Assembly (NCBI GenBank): GCA_037179515.1 | Contig: JAXCGZ010009443.1 | Span: 184,501 to 248,500, forward strand | DNA from: Halocaridina rubra | Lineage: Eukaryota > Arthropoda > Malacostraca > Decapoda > Atyidae | Direction: 5' to 3' | DNA: 64,000 nucleotides | Part shown: piece by piece, positions 49,811-63,666 of the stretch | Layout of the letters: the number at the start of each line of letters is the position of its first letter | How positions within the stretch are numbered: the stretch's first letter is position 1 | The notes under the pieces: model-generated | What the model was told of the DNA's origin: nothing | The model's input: only the letters and a program-made list of their open reading frames with translations | Database searches by the model: none | Translations under genes and position numbers: made by a program

Positions 49811-51875
<2,065 letters not shown>

Positions 51876-52122
51876 TAAGTTCGCTTTTTACACATACTTA
51901 AAATCCGCGAAATTGAATAATGCCCCCCAAAAATAATAGTAAAAAAAATGCAAAATACACAAATAATGCCCACGCAAAAAAATTAGAAAAACCAAAATTT
52001 AATTTTAGTAAATAATCGATCGCCTCGGAGGCATCTTTCTGCCATGAGCTTCAGTGTCTCTTTACCTGGTATACTGCGTGGATATATCGGTTGTTCTAAC
52101 TGTGAGTTAAGGTTTGTATATT

Positions 52123-53105
52123 GTCAGGGATAAAGCATGCAAAAGCGCATTAGCAGATACGGAGGCAGCAAAATGTTTGCAGATAGAGGTTCGTTCTCCC
52201 GCATCCTCCTCCTCTTCTACCACGTAATGCGATCAGATATTATGGAAAGAATGGAAAAAAAGCATTAAGAACAAACAGCAAACAAACTTGCCATATAATA
52301 TCGTCAGGGAAATAGCGTGCGAGAGTGCATCAGCTGATACCGAAGCGGCAAAACGTTTGCAGATAGAGGTTCGTTCTTCCGCATCCTCTTCTTCTACCGC
52401 TTAATGCGATCGGATATTATGGAGAGAATGGAAAAAAAGCATTAAGAACAAACAGCAAACAAACTTGCCATACAATATCGTCAGGGAAATAGCGTGTGAG
52501 AGTGCAGCAGCTGATACGGAGGTGGAAAAACCTTTTGCAGATAGAGGTTCGTTCTCCCACGTCCTCCTCCTCTTCTACCGCTTAATGCGATCAGATATTA
52601 TGGAGAGAATGGAAAAAAAAAGCATTAAGAACAAACAGCAAACAAACTTGCCATATAATATTGTCAGGGAAATAGCGTGCGAGAATGCATCAGCTGATAC
52701 TGAGGCAGCAAAACGTTTGCAGATAGAGGTTTGTTCTCCCGCATCCTCTTCTTCTACCGCTTAATGCAATCAGATATTATGGAGAGAATGGAAAAAAAGC
52801 ATTAAGAACAAATAGCAAACAAACTTGCCATACAATATCGTCAGGGAAATAGCATGTGAGAGTGCATCAGCTGATACGGAGGTGGAAAAACATTTGCAGA
52901 CAGAGGTTCATTCTCTCACATCCTCCTCCTCTTCCTCCGCTTAATGCGATTGGATATTATGGAGAGAATGGAAAAAAAAAAGCATTAAGAACAAACAGCA
53001 AACAAATTTGCCATATAATATTGTCAGGGAAAAAGTGAGCGAGAGCAAAAACGTTTGCAGATAGAGGTTCGTTCTCCCACATCCTCCTTCTCTTCTACCG
53101 CTTAA
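52123..53105 (+). repeat. Satellite-like tandem array with a 360-bp dimeric unit
   Basis: The marker GTCAGGG occurs at 52123, 52303, 52480, 52663, 52840 and 53023, i.e. spacings 180, 177, 183, 177, 183. Type-A monomers (52480, 52840) share GAGGTGGAAAAAC and CTCCTCCTCTTC. Type-B monomers (52303, 52663) share GCAAAACG and CCGCATCCTCTTCTTC. Same-type copies are exactly 360 bp apart, a higher-order repeat. One frame reads IVREIACESASADTEAAKRL, slightly like the N-terminal part of Tigger transposases, consistent with the pseudogene just downstream. Confidence 0.9.
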
Positions 53106-53739
53106 GTTACGTGCTCACCACCACCATGCACATCCCAGTGTATGCCTGTTACCCACCGCATAATAGAGTGCATTAATTTGTTTACTGTACTGTAAATCTG
53201 CATATCTTTTATACTCTACACTATTTGCATGTTAATATAAATAACTACAGGTCTTTCTGCTTTGATATGTACTTATAAAATATGTTTTACTTATATTATA
53301 TCTTTGGCATAGTGTGTCTATGTACGGTTGTGAAACGTATCTACGCCCATTATCATGGTTTCTTAATGGAAAATGACTCGATACATTATGCGATTTTCAC
53401 ATTACCCATCACTTCTGGGAACCTATCTTTGCGTTATTCCAAGAACTAGGTGTATATATATACAGTATATATATATTAGCCCTCAATATGCACAAGCTAC
53501 ACTGTCTCATAATTACATTAAAAATCAGTAATGTTAAATTTGGTGTGGACATTATAAGACCAAAGAATATGTGTAGGCACATGGCATTGCTTACTTTCTC
53601 CATCTACTCATTTCCTTAGTAAATACAAGGTCATTGATGCGTTCCCAAGTACTCTCATTGCTTTACATACACATTTTACTGAGTGCCTGATTTAAGGTGC
53701 TATTGTGCTTGGTTGGATTATTTCCAGTGCTTTAATATG

Positions 53740-54920
53740 CCCAAAATCAAACAACTCATGTCGACCAAGAGCTACTTCCAACACAATGTGACTGATATGC
53801 AAACAAAGCGAAAATTTTATCAGAAACAAATCTTCAACAATATGCCACTGAGGATGTACTAATCAAAGAGAAAAGCAGGAAAGGATTTAGAGTATCAAAG
53901 AAGTTAGTGGTACTTTTAGGAACGCGTGTTCCAGCAACATGCAAGTTCACAACATTAACTGTGAATGCATCTGGATCCTTAATGCATTCATTAACATCAG
54001 AGGTTACTCTTCCAGGGCATTATACATCACAGAAATATGCAAGGATGGTAAAGAATTTATTTGATAGTTTTAAGAGGGATTTTTGCTTACATCAAGAAAG
54101 ATAGTAAAAGTGCTCAAGCCGGAACGCAATTCACACAGGTTCAGTCTTACTGCGAGGTGTTAGAAAGGGACACCACCCTTAATCCCTCCAACTCCAACAT
54201 ATCTGTGTCCACCTCCATTCAAATGGGGTTAAGATGTGAAATACAAAACAGTGTATAGATGATGGATATGGCCATCCAACATATTACCGCAACTTCTGTC
54301 CGACATACAACCAAGTTGACTATAATGCAGCCAATCTGATATGCCTACTGTAGCCTATGAACCAGGTGATTGCAGCTATCTTTAAAATGATTTACATACA
54401 TCACACATTTACTAAAGCTATGAATGCATTCGATTATAATCAAAAACTTTCACTGCAAGAGTTTTGGAATAACTATAACATTTATGATTGCCATACAGAA
54501 CGTCAATAATGTTTGCAATGACGTGACCCCATTGTGAATATGAAATATTTGGAAGAAACGAACCTGGCATCTTGTTCCACACTCAAGGTTGGCCACTACA
54601 TACGAGTGATAAAATTGTCATACTACCTACGAGGCTGGAACTTGATATTGACAAGAATAAAGAGGAGGACTTAGTCAAGTCAAAAACAGAACAATTCAAA
54701 GGCAATCTCTAAGAGCTTGAGTAAGCAAGCACCAAGGATGATGAACAACACAATAAAGAAGTGACCCTAATTATTTACAGAAAGGGGTCTATGCAAGGTC
54801 TGGCTAGTCTGTATTAAGCATAGGAAGAACTGGATATAACGAAATTTTCCAGTTCATGGGCTCTTGCTATGGCCTTCTTACTCTACAGATACATCAACAA
54901 AGAAAAGACAGACGACTATG
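53740..54920 (+). pseudogene. Decayed Tigger/pogo (DDE) transposase
   Basis: Plus-strand pieces in shifting frames: KSRKGFRVSKKLVVLLG (about 53870), GHPTY (about 54272), NLICLL-PMNQ-VIAAIFKM, HHTFTKAMNAFDYNQKLSLQ, EFWNNYNIYDC (about 54330-54490), NDVTP, RLELDIDKNKEEDLV (about 54632-54675). They follow the order of Tigger/jerky transposases from the mid DDE domain to the C-terminus, where PPNTTSLIQPMDQG and L-x-EFW are hallmarks. Stops and shifts make it dead. A SINE (54112-54247) interrupts it. Confidence 0.65.
54112..54247 (+). mobile_element. SINE fragment inserted in the Tigger pseudogene
   Basis: TAATCCCTCCAACTCCAACA, GTGTCCACCTCCATTCAAAT and GGGGTTAAGATGTGAAATAC match the family body. 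It interrupts transposase-like sequence on both sides. Confidence 0.6.
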
Positions 54921-55589
54921 CAATCTTCTTTGGATACATATGTAGTAAATGTCAATGAAAGGCATATGGAGTTAACATGAAGCTAACATCTACTTGTGTA
55001 AATTTTATATATTTTTTTAAACTTTCTTAGCTGTCATGGAGAGCTTTATAAGCAATAAAGCACTTTATATGGACTACTATATTTTCAAGTTAAAATATTG
55101 TTTTGATCATTTTAAACCATTTATAACATACCGTATTAATATTTTTCTCTCCATGATTTATACTTTTAAGTGCATCTCATTCATAATTTGTCAATTAACA
55201 GTCAAGTTCAGCAACATGAAAATGACTATTACTGTAACTTTTTGAGCTAGAATTAATATTCTTTCGTATTGGAATGAAGCTTGAATTGTGAATTTTTTCT
55301 AATTTGAAAACTTAAGGGTAATTTTTTGTCCAAATATGTATGCTACAGCATAAATAAAAAAAAAAACACACACACACACCACCGATCGAGAAAGATGTGT
55401 GAGAGACCATGAGTAGACTGCTGATTGGCACAAAACTCTAACTGACACTAGCTAAGCCACTACTTCTCACCACCATCTACACCTCCCCACCCCTCCTCAT
55501 AGCTCTTTCACTTCTCTGACAAGATGGTAGACCCCTTATATATGCAACATGACACTCTTACGTTGGCATTTAAGCCATCTCAGCATCGC

Positions 55590-56470
55590 CACGTGGTCAG
55601 AAGGGGGTATTCACAGCGGCCACACATTTCTATGGGGGATAGGTTCAAAGCCCCCACTGGATGCCTGAAACTGCAGATAGCAACAAACTCCATATACAAT
55701 ACTGAATTATGCATTTTCCTATACATACATACCAATGATATATCAGAATCTATAAATCAGGCACAATATGATGTTAACAATGATTACTAATTACAAACGA
55801 GATCAATTTCAACAATACCTAAAGTGAATGTTGTCTCTAAAAAATACCTGAAGCAAATGTCGTCTCTAAAGTATGAACACTATTCACCATTATTCTTCTC
55901 CCTTCTCTTTGTGATGCTACAATGCCTACCGAACCATATATAATACAGAAGCCCCCAATCTTACGATCGAGTTTCATTACAAACAGCTGTTCGTATCTTG
56001 AAATGTTCGTAAGTTGACATTTTGTATGTAAAGTACTGTATTCGGCGTACAAACATTTCTACATCATGTCACATAGTAAAGATATGATAGAATATATATG
56101 TTTTCTTAACCTAAAGACACATGATGTAAGTCCGCACATTTCTTGAAGAGCTGGAACCATCCATAATGCTGCATAATAACAGTAGTCTGCACAGGCACTG
56201 CAGTTTTCACATGTTCACATCTCCAGCTGTTTGTAAGTCGAGGAGCATCTGTACATACTATAGCATATTTTTTTCCGATATGACAATAACTATTAATTAC
56301 ACAGAAATCTCAACATAATATCTGATGTAATGATGAAACTGTACAATGCCTATGTAATGAGATGAAATGTGATGAATGATAAGAGGCACTGTGATGTAGT
56401 GCTAAAACTACTTCTGATTTTCTAATGATAAGTCAGAAGGAAGAAGTTCATTGAGTAAGGAAATAAAAAA
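55590..56470 (+). mobile_element. Tigger-like non-coding sequence interrupted by a MITE
   Basis: GGGGGATAGGTTCAAAGCCC (55635-55654), TGGATGCCTGAAACTGCAGA and, beyond the MITE, ACAATGCCTATGTAATGAG and AAGTCAGAAGGA resemble from memory the non-coding part of Tigger elements (motifs GGTTCCAAGACCCCC, GATGCCTGAAACTG). The MITE at 55950-56256 splits it. Confidence 0.5.
55950..56256. mobile_element. MITE-like element, about 305 bp
   Basis: Both ends carry inverted TTACAAACAGCTG blocks (near 55977 and, inverted, near 56223), and the right end reads GTCGAGGAGCATCTGTAC. The right half matches the repeat at 4019-4190. It splits Tigger-like sequence on either side. Superfamily uncertain. Confidence 0.55.
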
Positions 56471-57756
56471 AATAGGGCAAAGGTTGGGAGTCATCAACAC
56501 ACATTGAATATCTTGGTGATGATGATATCGACATTTGTATTCCTCAATACAGTAGTTAAAGCTCTTGTTGCCAATCTCAATACTTTGTATTCTTCAATAC
56601 TTGAAGTTTTTTTCCAGAAATCTGGAAAATCACTGTGAATGGAAGTCGTTCTCTTTCTTTTTAATACTACTAGCTATTGCAGCAAAGGCTGTAGCCCTCA
56701 AGAGATTATACAAGTTGTTTTACTAATGCATTCCATCCTAGGATTTTATTCAAAGACTTATTCCTTGAATGTTTGTTTTTGCATAATTTAAATACTTCAG
56801 CAGGTTTCTGGAATGGCCACTTGGCTGCTTTTTTTCTTCAGTTTCTTCTTATCCCTATATCTCTTTCTCTATAGATGATATTACAAGAAAGCATCTAAGA
56901 TCATTCCCAATTTCACGCACTATGTTGTTCCTCCTTTATTCTGACTTAAATGTCTCAATCACAGCTTTGATGAATGTTATTGCATAAGCAATACTGAATA
57001 ATTTCCAGCCCTGATTTCTATAATAAACGAGGTCTGCATCAACTGACTGAATTAAATAAAAGACCTGGTGGGTGTATGTGGCTTTGATGCACCGAAAGTT
57101 ACCCTGGGCCATGTGGCTGAAGCACAGAGGTAGTATTTTGAGATAGAAATACAACCCTGATATTTTTACAACATAGCCATTATGTTGGTCAAGTTCACTG
57201 GCCATTGCTAAATAGAACTCCGAATTTAACCTTTCCTTGTCAGAGTTATTTTCACTTCTGGGATTAAGCAAAGATTGAAAAAATTCCATAAACACTACTA
57301 ATGTCACCCATGCTATATGATTATGTTGTTAGATGACAGACATATAATATGTTTTCGTAACCCAAAGGTTTTAGCTCTGTACACGATGCCTGGTGTTGTT
57401 GTAACCTCTGCAGCATTACCATGTGCAATCGCAGTTAATCTGCCCTACCATACTTTATGTTCTGGTACCTGTTCTGAGCTTTTATAAATGTAAGATCTAT
57501 TGGGCATCTTCTTCCAGATAAGCTCCATTTTATGAAAACTGCAAATGTGTTTGGATGGAATCCTTCATCATCAGTCAAATATTTCAACTATGCAGGAAAT
57601 GGGAGGAGCAGCTTCTAAATCAGAATGTGCAGCCTCTCCAGTAATATTCATACTTTTCAGGCTAAGTCTTTCTTACATATTTAGCTACCTTTTAGGATCA
57701 ATATTTTTTCAGAAGTACTTACTTCAAGCAATGCATCATTTTATGTATCACACTAT
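56471..57756. other. Unidentified sequence with a 123-codon minus-strand frame
   Basis: The frame 56936-57307 (MTLVVFMEFFQSLLNPRSEN onward) is the longest non-repeat frame here without known domain; a transposon relic is likely given its neighbours. Confidence 0.35.
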
Positions 57757-57862
57757 GTCTCCAAGGATGGAGGTACACAGACAGATGGGAACTGAGGGAT
57801 TAAAATTGGATGCCATTTTTAATGCCCTGCAGTGGGATCAAACATGCGTCAGTCGCTTCCCA
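57757..57862 (-). mobile_element. SINE fragment
   Basis: Minus strand: CCCACTGCAGGGCATTAAAA, GGCATCCAATTTTAATCCC, CTGTCTGTGTACCTCCATC. Confidence 0.6.
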
Positions 57863-58749
57863 ACAGATAAACGCAAGAGCAAATAAAAAGAAGAACGATA
57901 TAACTGCAACCTAGATAAGTGAGTAAACGAAGGTCCTGAATGTGGCATTCACACTCTACATATGTTTGTGACTCTTGTAGCATACAATTTTTTTTCTTGA
58001 CTCAAAAATGCAGTACAGTACTTGAATAAAACTATTTGTCATAGCAATATTTTAACAAGATGAACATTTATATCTCAAGGGAGGAGTGCAATAATAATGG
58101 CAACAAAGAGCCATAAATATGTAAGATAAATAATTGAACAGAAAAATATCATAAAAATAAGTAACGATGCAATGTGTGTGTAATAAACAGTTCATACTGT
58201 ACATGTGCAGTACAGTATCTATTACTCTATATAGAATATGAACAATAATAACTACAATCTTAAATAATATAGTAATAATGTGGCATATCCCAGCTCATGG
58301 CCCTTAAGAGGCAATGGGTTTTCTATATTTGTGATTCAATAAACATTGTTTTATTCTCAACATAACACATTTACTGGTAGAGAATCACTCTTACAATTAC
58401 GTGAATGTCTGTCTGAAGGTACTCTTAAAATTACCAAAGATAAATCAAGACAATAAGTTATTACTTAATTCACCTCACAGGCTATAGTGCCGCTACAGTG
58501 ACAAAGTCTTTGATGCTTGTTCTTTAATAAGTTTCAAAGAGTTTATTGTATACATATTACAGATACTACCAAGCAGGCTTTCTCTCTCATCATCCCTTTT
58601 GTAATTACTGTTATTTTCATATGTGTTGCTTTCAAGCGCAAATACATTATGCAATTTCAGGCATTTTTCAATCTGCTGCGATGTATTTTTATCTGCTTAT
58701 TTAACCCAGAGCTACACAAGGTGATACTCCATAAATTGAGAAAAAAAAA
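57863..58749. other. Intronic AT-rich sequence
   Basis: Nothing recognised. Confidence 0.6.
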
Positions 58750-58775
58750 ATAATAATAATAATAATAATAATAAT

Positions 58776-58814
<39 letters not shown>

Positions 58815-58844
58815 TATAATAATAATAATAATAATAATAATAAT

Positions 58845-58887
<43 letters not shown>
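58750..58887. repeat. (AAT)n microsatellite, about 138 bp
   Basis: An ATA/AAT trinucleotide run with a few ATTATA slips. It lies directly beside the long hairpin at 58900-59108. Confidence 0.97.
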
Positions 58888-58899
58888 GCTAAAAGGCAA

Positions 58900-59108
58900 G
58901 GAAAATCCTCCACACTGTTGCTATTATTCTTTATTTCACGCCTACACCATATTATAGATAACGTTTCAAACATCTTATCTGCATTCGTTTTGAAATCAGA
59001 CCTTCAAGGAAGAATATGAAATGCAGATAAGATATTTGAAACGTTATCTTGTCAATGGTGTTGGTGTGAAGTAAAGACTAATAGTAATACTGCGGTGGAT
59101 TGTCCTCC
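58900..59108. repeat. Long inverted repeat, about 90-bp arms with a short loop
   Basis: Left arm 58900-58992 and right arm 59014-59108 pair along most of their length. Perfect blocks include GATAACGTTTCAAA and CTTATCTGCATT. Likely a MITE or hairpin transcript source. Confidence 0.85.
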
Positions 59109-60691
59109 CCCTATAGCTCCTATCATACTGATGATTCCTTTCCACATCGTCCTTTTATGAGTATATCAATAATAACAGTAGTGAATAAATTTTGTTTAAA
59201 CAGGACTCATATTCCCAAAGAAACAACCAGGATGGCAACAACATTAAGAAAAGATCACACAGGGAACATCGCTTCATGTTACATGACAAAGACAAGGCTT
59301 ACATCTGTTCTAGCCACAATAAAATAAACTCCAAGAGTAATGAATTAAAAAACCTCCACTCCTCTATATATATTTCAATAATAATAATAATAATAATAGT
59401 AGTAAAGTAGTAATAATAATAATAATGTACAACATCCCACAAATTATACAACACTGATATTATTTCCAAACGCACAAAAAAGCTAACGGGAATATCATTT
59501 TATACAGATTCATGACAAATGGAATTATTACATAATGATGGATTCTGAATGAAATGCTCTTTCCTGTTCAAACCGCAGTATTAATATGTACGTATATACA
59601 GTACTACCATGCATACTCACTCTCAAATACAGACATCCAAATAGGAGATATGTCCTATGTATATAAAAGAAATTTAAGTACATATTCATACTATGAAAAA
59701 TTCCCAGAAAACCCATTCCAACAGATCAAGAATAACAGGTATATTAAATTAGCATTCAATCACTGCTGGTTACAGAAGCAATAACTGAAGTTTTCACGAT
59801 GGGAAAACTTCCAGAAAATAGTTATGAAGTTTTCACTATGAGAAAATAATTATATATAAGTCAAACCTAACTCCATCATTCCCAAAGCAATAATCAACAA
59901 TCAACCGTCTTGAAAAGACAGAATGAATCGACACAAAGAGAATACAAGTTCTTTTAAAGAGTAAAACTCATACTGTGTAGTTTCCAAATCTGCCTGTCCA
60001 AGACAAGTACTTTGTGATCAGAGTTCTTGAAAAGATGGAAGGAGGGATTTATTTTACTTTTTAAAGCTCTGCCAAATGGATTGGGTCTGAGCATTGACCA
60101 TGGATGATTGTTCATGAACCAATAGAATGGAGCAACTGATCATAGGTCATTCTCATGAACCAATAGAATGGGGAAAACGTCATGCGTACTAATATATACA
60201 GTCTTTCCTGGGTTTCAAAAGCTATTTTGTACCTAGTTTTAGTTGCAAGATACTGATACATAATATAATCCAATATTAACGCAACATTTTAGCGTGTTGC
60301 TATGACAAGAAGTGGCTTCTTAGCTTAACGAACGAAATTCTGTGCGGGTGCACATACATAACACATCTCAAACGAGTACCATATTTGAAAAAAGAACATG
60401 TATAAAAATATACAATAGTAGCAGAGAGGAATTAGCTCACACATGAATTTCATTGACACTGGAATAAAAATAATGATTATAAAACCTCTTGCACTGGTTG
60501 AATGCTGTGATGGGGAGTCACTTTAAAAATACCCTACACATTTACAAAAAAAAATAATAATAAAAAATATAACACTTTTTGTGACTGATCATCAGCATGT
60601 TACCTTATAAATACAATGCCAGCAAACTTCTATCATAAGGTAAATTCTTTAACATGCACATTTTTTCCTCTCACTCTTTTTTTTCACATAG
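59109..60691. other. Intronic AT-rich sequence
   Basis: Two copies of CATGAACCAATAGAATGG (60113 and 60152) each carry a CCAAT word. Nothing else recognised. Confidence 0.55.
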
Positions 60692-60970
60692 GAATGGATT
60701 TTCAGCAAAATCCTGAGTATGGCCACCACCACACAACTCTAAAGAGCCATGATCCACACTGGATTAGTCCAATACAATACCAATCTCTCCGCACCCCACT
60801 CCCAGATCAATCAACCAGTCAACGGCTGTGTATACCATGCAAAAAAAGATGCAGAGGACGCCCGTCCTTCCACCCGCCGCTCAAAAAAAAAAAAAGAGGC
60901 GAGTGGAGGAAGAAACGGGCCGTTCATCTGCTAAAGGCAAACAACGTAAAAGGCGGCACTTACCTTGCAG
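60692..60970 (+). other. Exon-like open stretch antisense to the exon at 60964-61228
   Basis: On the plus strand a long pyrimidine tract ending CACATAG precedes 60692 and GCAG|GTGAG ends at 60970. The 279 nt between them are open in one frame, phase 1 at both ends (starting GMDFQQNPEYGHHHTTLK, later KKRCRGRPSFHPPLKKKKR). It is more GC-rich than its surroundings. The product is not recognised; the plus donor overlaps the last bases of the minus-strand exon, so it may simply be chance. Confidence 0.2.
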
Positions 60971-61228
60971 GTGAGATTCAGAGCCCAGTGCCTGCAGAAG
61001 GTGACTAGTGTTTTCAGGGTCAGGGGGGGTTCCTCCAGGTGGCATGAGACCCGGTTTAACATCCACTCCAGGTCCCGGTCCTGGTCCTGGCCCAGGTCCT
61101 GGTCCTGGTCCAGACCCACTTCCACCTCCTCCTAGTCCACCACCACTACTACTATCCCCTTCCTCTGGTCCACACCAACCACCCCCGCCACCTTCGGCAT
61201 CTGAGGTGCCACTGTCTACTGGCTCAGT
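60964..61228 (-). CDS. Gly/Pro-rich linker exon, last shared exon before the alternative finger exons
   Basis: An exon of 265 nt: 88 codons plus one base. The acceptor is TTGCAG (ends 61229) and the donor CAAG|GTAAGT (from 60963) is near-consensus. The peptide begins TEPVDSGTSDAEGGGGGW, continues with acidic/Ser/Gly stretches and a (Gly-Pro) run at residues 40-54 encoded by a hexanucleotide repeat, and ends with a non-repetitive tail PENTSHLLQALGSESHLQ plus a lone G. Its phase-0 start matches the phase-0 end of the exon at 63097-63666. Its single overhanging base is completed by the two-base starts of the finger exons at 39287 and 2520, giving Gly in both cases. This makes it the common donor for alternative 3' exons. 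If the intron were retained, the frame would run about 27 residues to a stop near 60881. Confidence 0.8.
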
Positions 61229-63096
61229 CTGCAATAAGAAACACAAAATATTATAATTATTATTACTATCATTATCGTATACAAACAAAATGCGCAGCGA
61301 GAAAAAAATCAAAGAACATAAACTAAATGGTGCAGCAGGGGAAGCAAGTTGGTGATAGAAAAAAAAAGTAGGAAAAAAAAAATATTATATACTATAACTT
61401 AGCATTGCTATACTGGCATTATTCCACTACATGAAGCTTAAAGAAATATTATAGTTTACAAGCATGTCTCATCAAGGAATTACGTAACCAAGCTTACTGT
61501 ACAATTAAGACAGTATGAAATCAAATCAATGTACGGTATAGTTCACGTAAGATAAAATCAGAGTAACTGATGTATCCTAAGGCAGCCCAATATGAGGTAA
61601 TCATAGAGAAATGGAAAATAAGGGATGGTGTTCAGTGGGAGAAATACTGCTCAACTCTCATGATTTCAAATCAAGAGAGAAGCAGATTCTAGTTAACATC
61701 CCAATTAAAAATTTCTCAATAGAAAGATCCTACATCTGTCCCTGTATATGATCAAACTTCTTAATAATGTGTGGCAATCGGGTAAGAACTTGCAATGAAA
61801 TCTGAATTTGGTGCATAAGAGCCATGTTAAAGATTACATGTTCTTGTATTTGCTTTGCTAAACAAGGTTGGGTAGTGACTTATCGATTTGATATTCCCCC
61901 AAGGACAGTCTTTCTTAATAACTTTAAAGAAAGGAAAAGAGAAGATATAGAAGAAAACCTGTGGCGCCAATGAAGAAGAGTGCTGATCAAAGATAAAGAA
62001 TAACCTAGTATGACCTCCTCTCCCATGCAAGTACAGAATAAGGTTTGTTAATGCTCCAAACTAAGACTGTCGTATTCACTGACATCCTCCATTTACAGCT
62101 AACAGAATTTTCTAAATCAACGTCAAAGATGGAAAATTTTCCTATTTAGCTTTGAAAATAATTTCAAAATGATTAAACACAAACAGCTTAGTGGCTCAAC
62201 TCGGGAAGGAACAAACCCTTGTTTGAACACCATGGGGCATTAGAAAGGCATCCAGCCTCAAGCCCTGTGAAAGAAGAAAAATTAAAAATCTCTTTCGATA
62301 GTCCTAAATAAAAGTAGAAGACAAAATTGCAATGGATTTTTTTTTTTTTTTAGAAAACTGAATCTGATTTGATTACAAAGCACTTTAGATCACACAGTTA
62401 AGAAAGCTACACAAAAAGAAGAGAAAGTAAAAATCTCTTTCTACAGTCCAAGATCAAACTAGAAGACAGACCATCAAGAAAGAATTTTGTGAATATTTAG
62501 CCACCTCTTAACAGTGCTCTTATTATGTATCAAAAAGGTCATCATTCTCGACATCGAGGGAATACCACGATGATGAAGATGTACTAAAAAAACACATAAA
62601 AATAATAATGATAGATACAAATACAAAGACTGTAATACCCCTTGCAAGGGAGTGGTAGAGTCAATGCACACCCCAAATCATCAGAAAGGCTGCAATAATT
62701 TATAGATACATAATTAGGAAACTATACCTTAAGGTGTTCTTTCACATATTTCTATTACTATAACAACCTCTCAGGAAAATGCAGTTCAATCACAAATGCA
62801 AGCTTTACAGTATAACAAAATTAACATATGTGAAATCTCTACTAGCATATGGAATTACCAAAACACCTGAGAATTCCTTACGGACAAAATACATGTAAAC
62901 ATCACAAATTTTCATAGTATACATAGTAACTATGATGTTCCAAAAACAACCAACTTTGCAGCAAGGGTGTAAGGATGATAAATGAAAAATTAAAAAAAAA
63001 AAGTTTAGCTACAAAAAAGCAAAAAAATAGGAACGACTCAGTGGTAAATATGGTGCAAATGAGGTTAATATGAAGTTGACAGAAAATAAAAGTTAC
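61229..63096 (-). other. Intron of the zinc-finger gene (1,868 bp)
   Basis: Bounded by GTAACT and TTGCAG. It contains one partial SINE (62190-62275) and short A/T runs, and no other gene. Confidence 0.75.
62190..62275 (+). mobile_element. SINE head fragment in the last visible intron
   Basis: AGTGGCTCAACTCGGGAAGG, GTTTGAACACC (B-box-like) and GCATTAGAAAGGCATCCAGCC. Confidence 0.6.
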
Positions 63097-63666
63097 CTTA
63101 GGTACAGTAGGGGGAACGTCTTCAGCGTGAACGGTGGCTGTGGTGATTGTATTAGAAGAGGAGGAGGTACCGTTAGATTCGCGGTGATTGTTCTTTTCTG
63201 GGGTAGGTTCTAAAGGGCTTTTTCTCTCTAACCGTAATCTTTTACTAGGCGGCAAAGGAGGGGGTGGGGAGGGGGAGCACTCTGGTGCTTCTGAGTGGGA
63301 CAGGCGCTCATTGGACTGGGCCGCCGCGGTAAGGGGAAGCGGCCCCGGATGCACACCCGTTACGTTACAGTTAGTACTGCTACTGCTGCTGTTGCTGCTG
63401 GTGCTCGGAGGGGCACTAGATATACAGTGGGAGGAAGTTGGAAGAGTGCCGCCCGCCAAGCTTAATGGTGGAGGTACCATATGTGGAGGTATGATGTGTG
63501 ATGTTAGATGGTTTCCAGGTGGTTTATCAGGGTGGTGTGACAAAAGCTGGGGTACTAAGGGTCTCTCAAGTAAATTTGGGGTGCTCATGCCACCCATGGT
63601 AATATTACCCAGCCCGCTTAGAGAATTTTTCAAAGCTGACAGTGGAGATATGCTGTTTAATCCTCC
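63097..63666 (-). CDS. Internal linker exon of a C2H2 zinc-finger (probable BTB-ZF) transcription factor
   Basis: An open exon of 190 codons, phase 0 at both ends. The acceptor CAG (63667-63669) follows a strong pyrimidine tract; the donor reads AAG|GTAACT at 63096. The peptide starts GGLNSISPLSALKNSLSGLG, then is His/Pro-rich (residues about 40-70), Ser-rich (about 86-97) and Pro-rich (about 130-140), and has a basic patch KRLRLERK at residues 142-149 that could be a nuclear localisation signal. Low-complexity linkers of this kind typically join the N-terminal BTB domain to the C-terminal fingers in tramtrack/Broad/lola-type factors; the BTB exons are not in the window. It joins in frame to the exon at 60964-61228. 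I do not recognise a specific orthologue, and the family call rests mainly on the downstream finger exons. Reading past the donor would add about 53 unrelated residues before a stop. Confidence 0.8.

Noticed and set aside
58657..58973. Poly-Tyr and poly-Ile frames
   Set aside because: They come from the (AAT)n repeat.
60113..60170. Two CCAAT-containing direct repeats as a promoter
   Set aside because: No gene start follows on either strand; a simple short duplication is enough to explain it.
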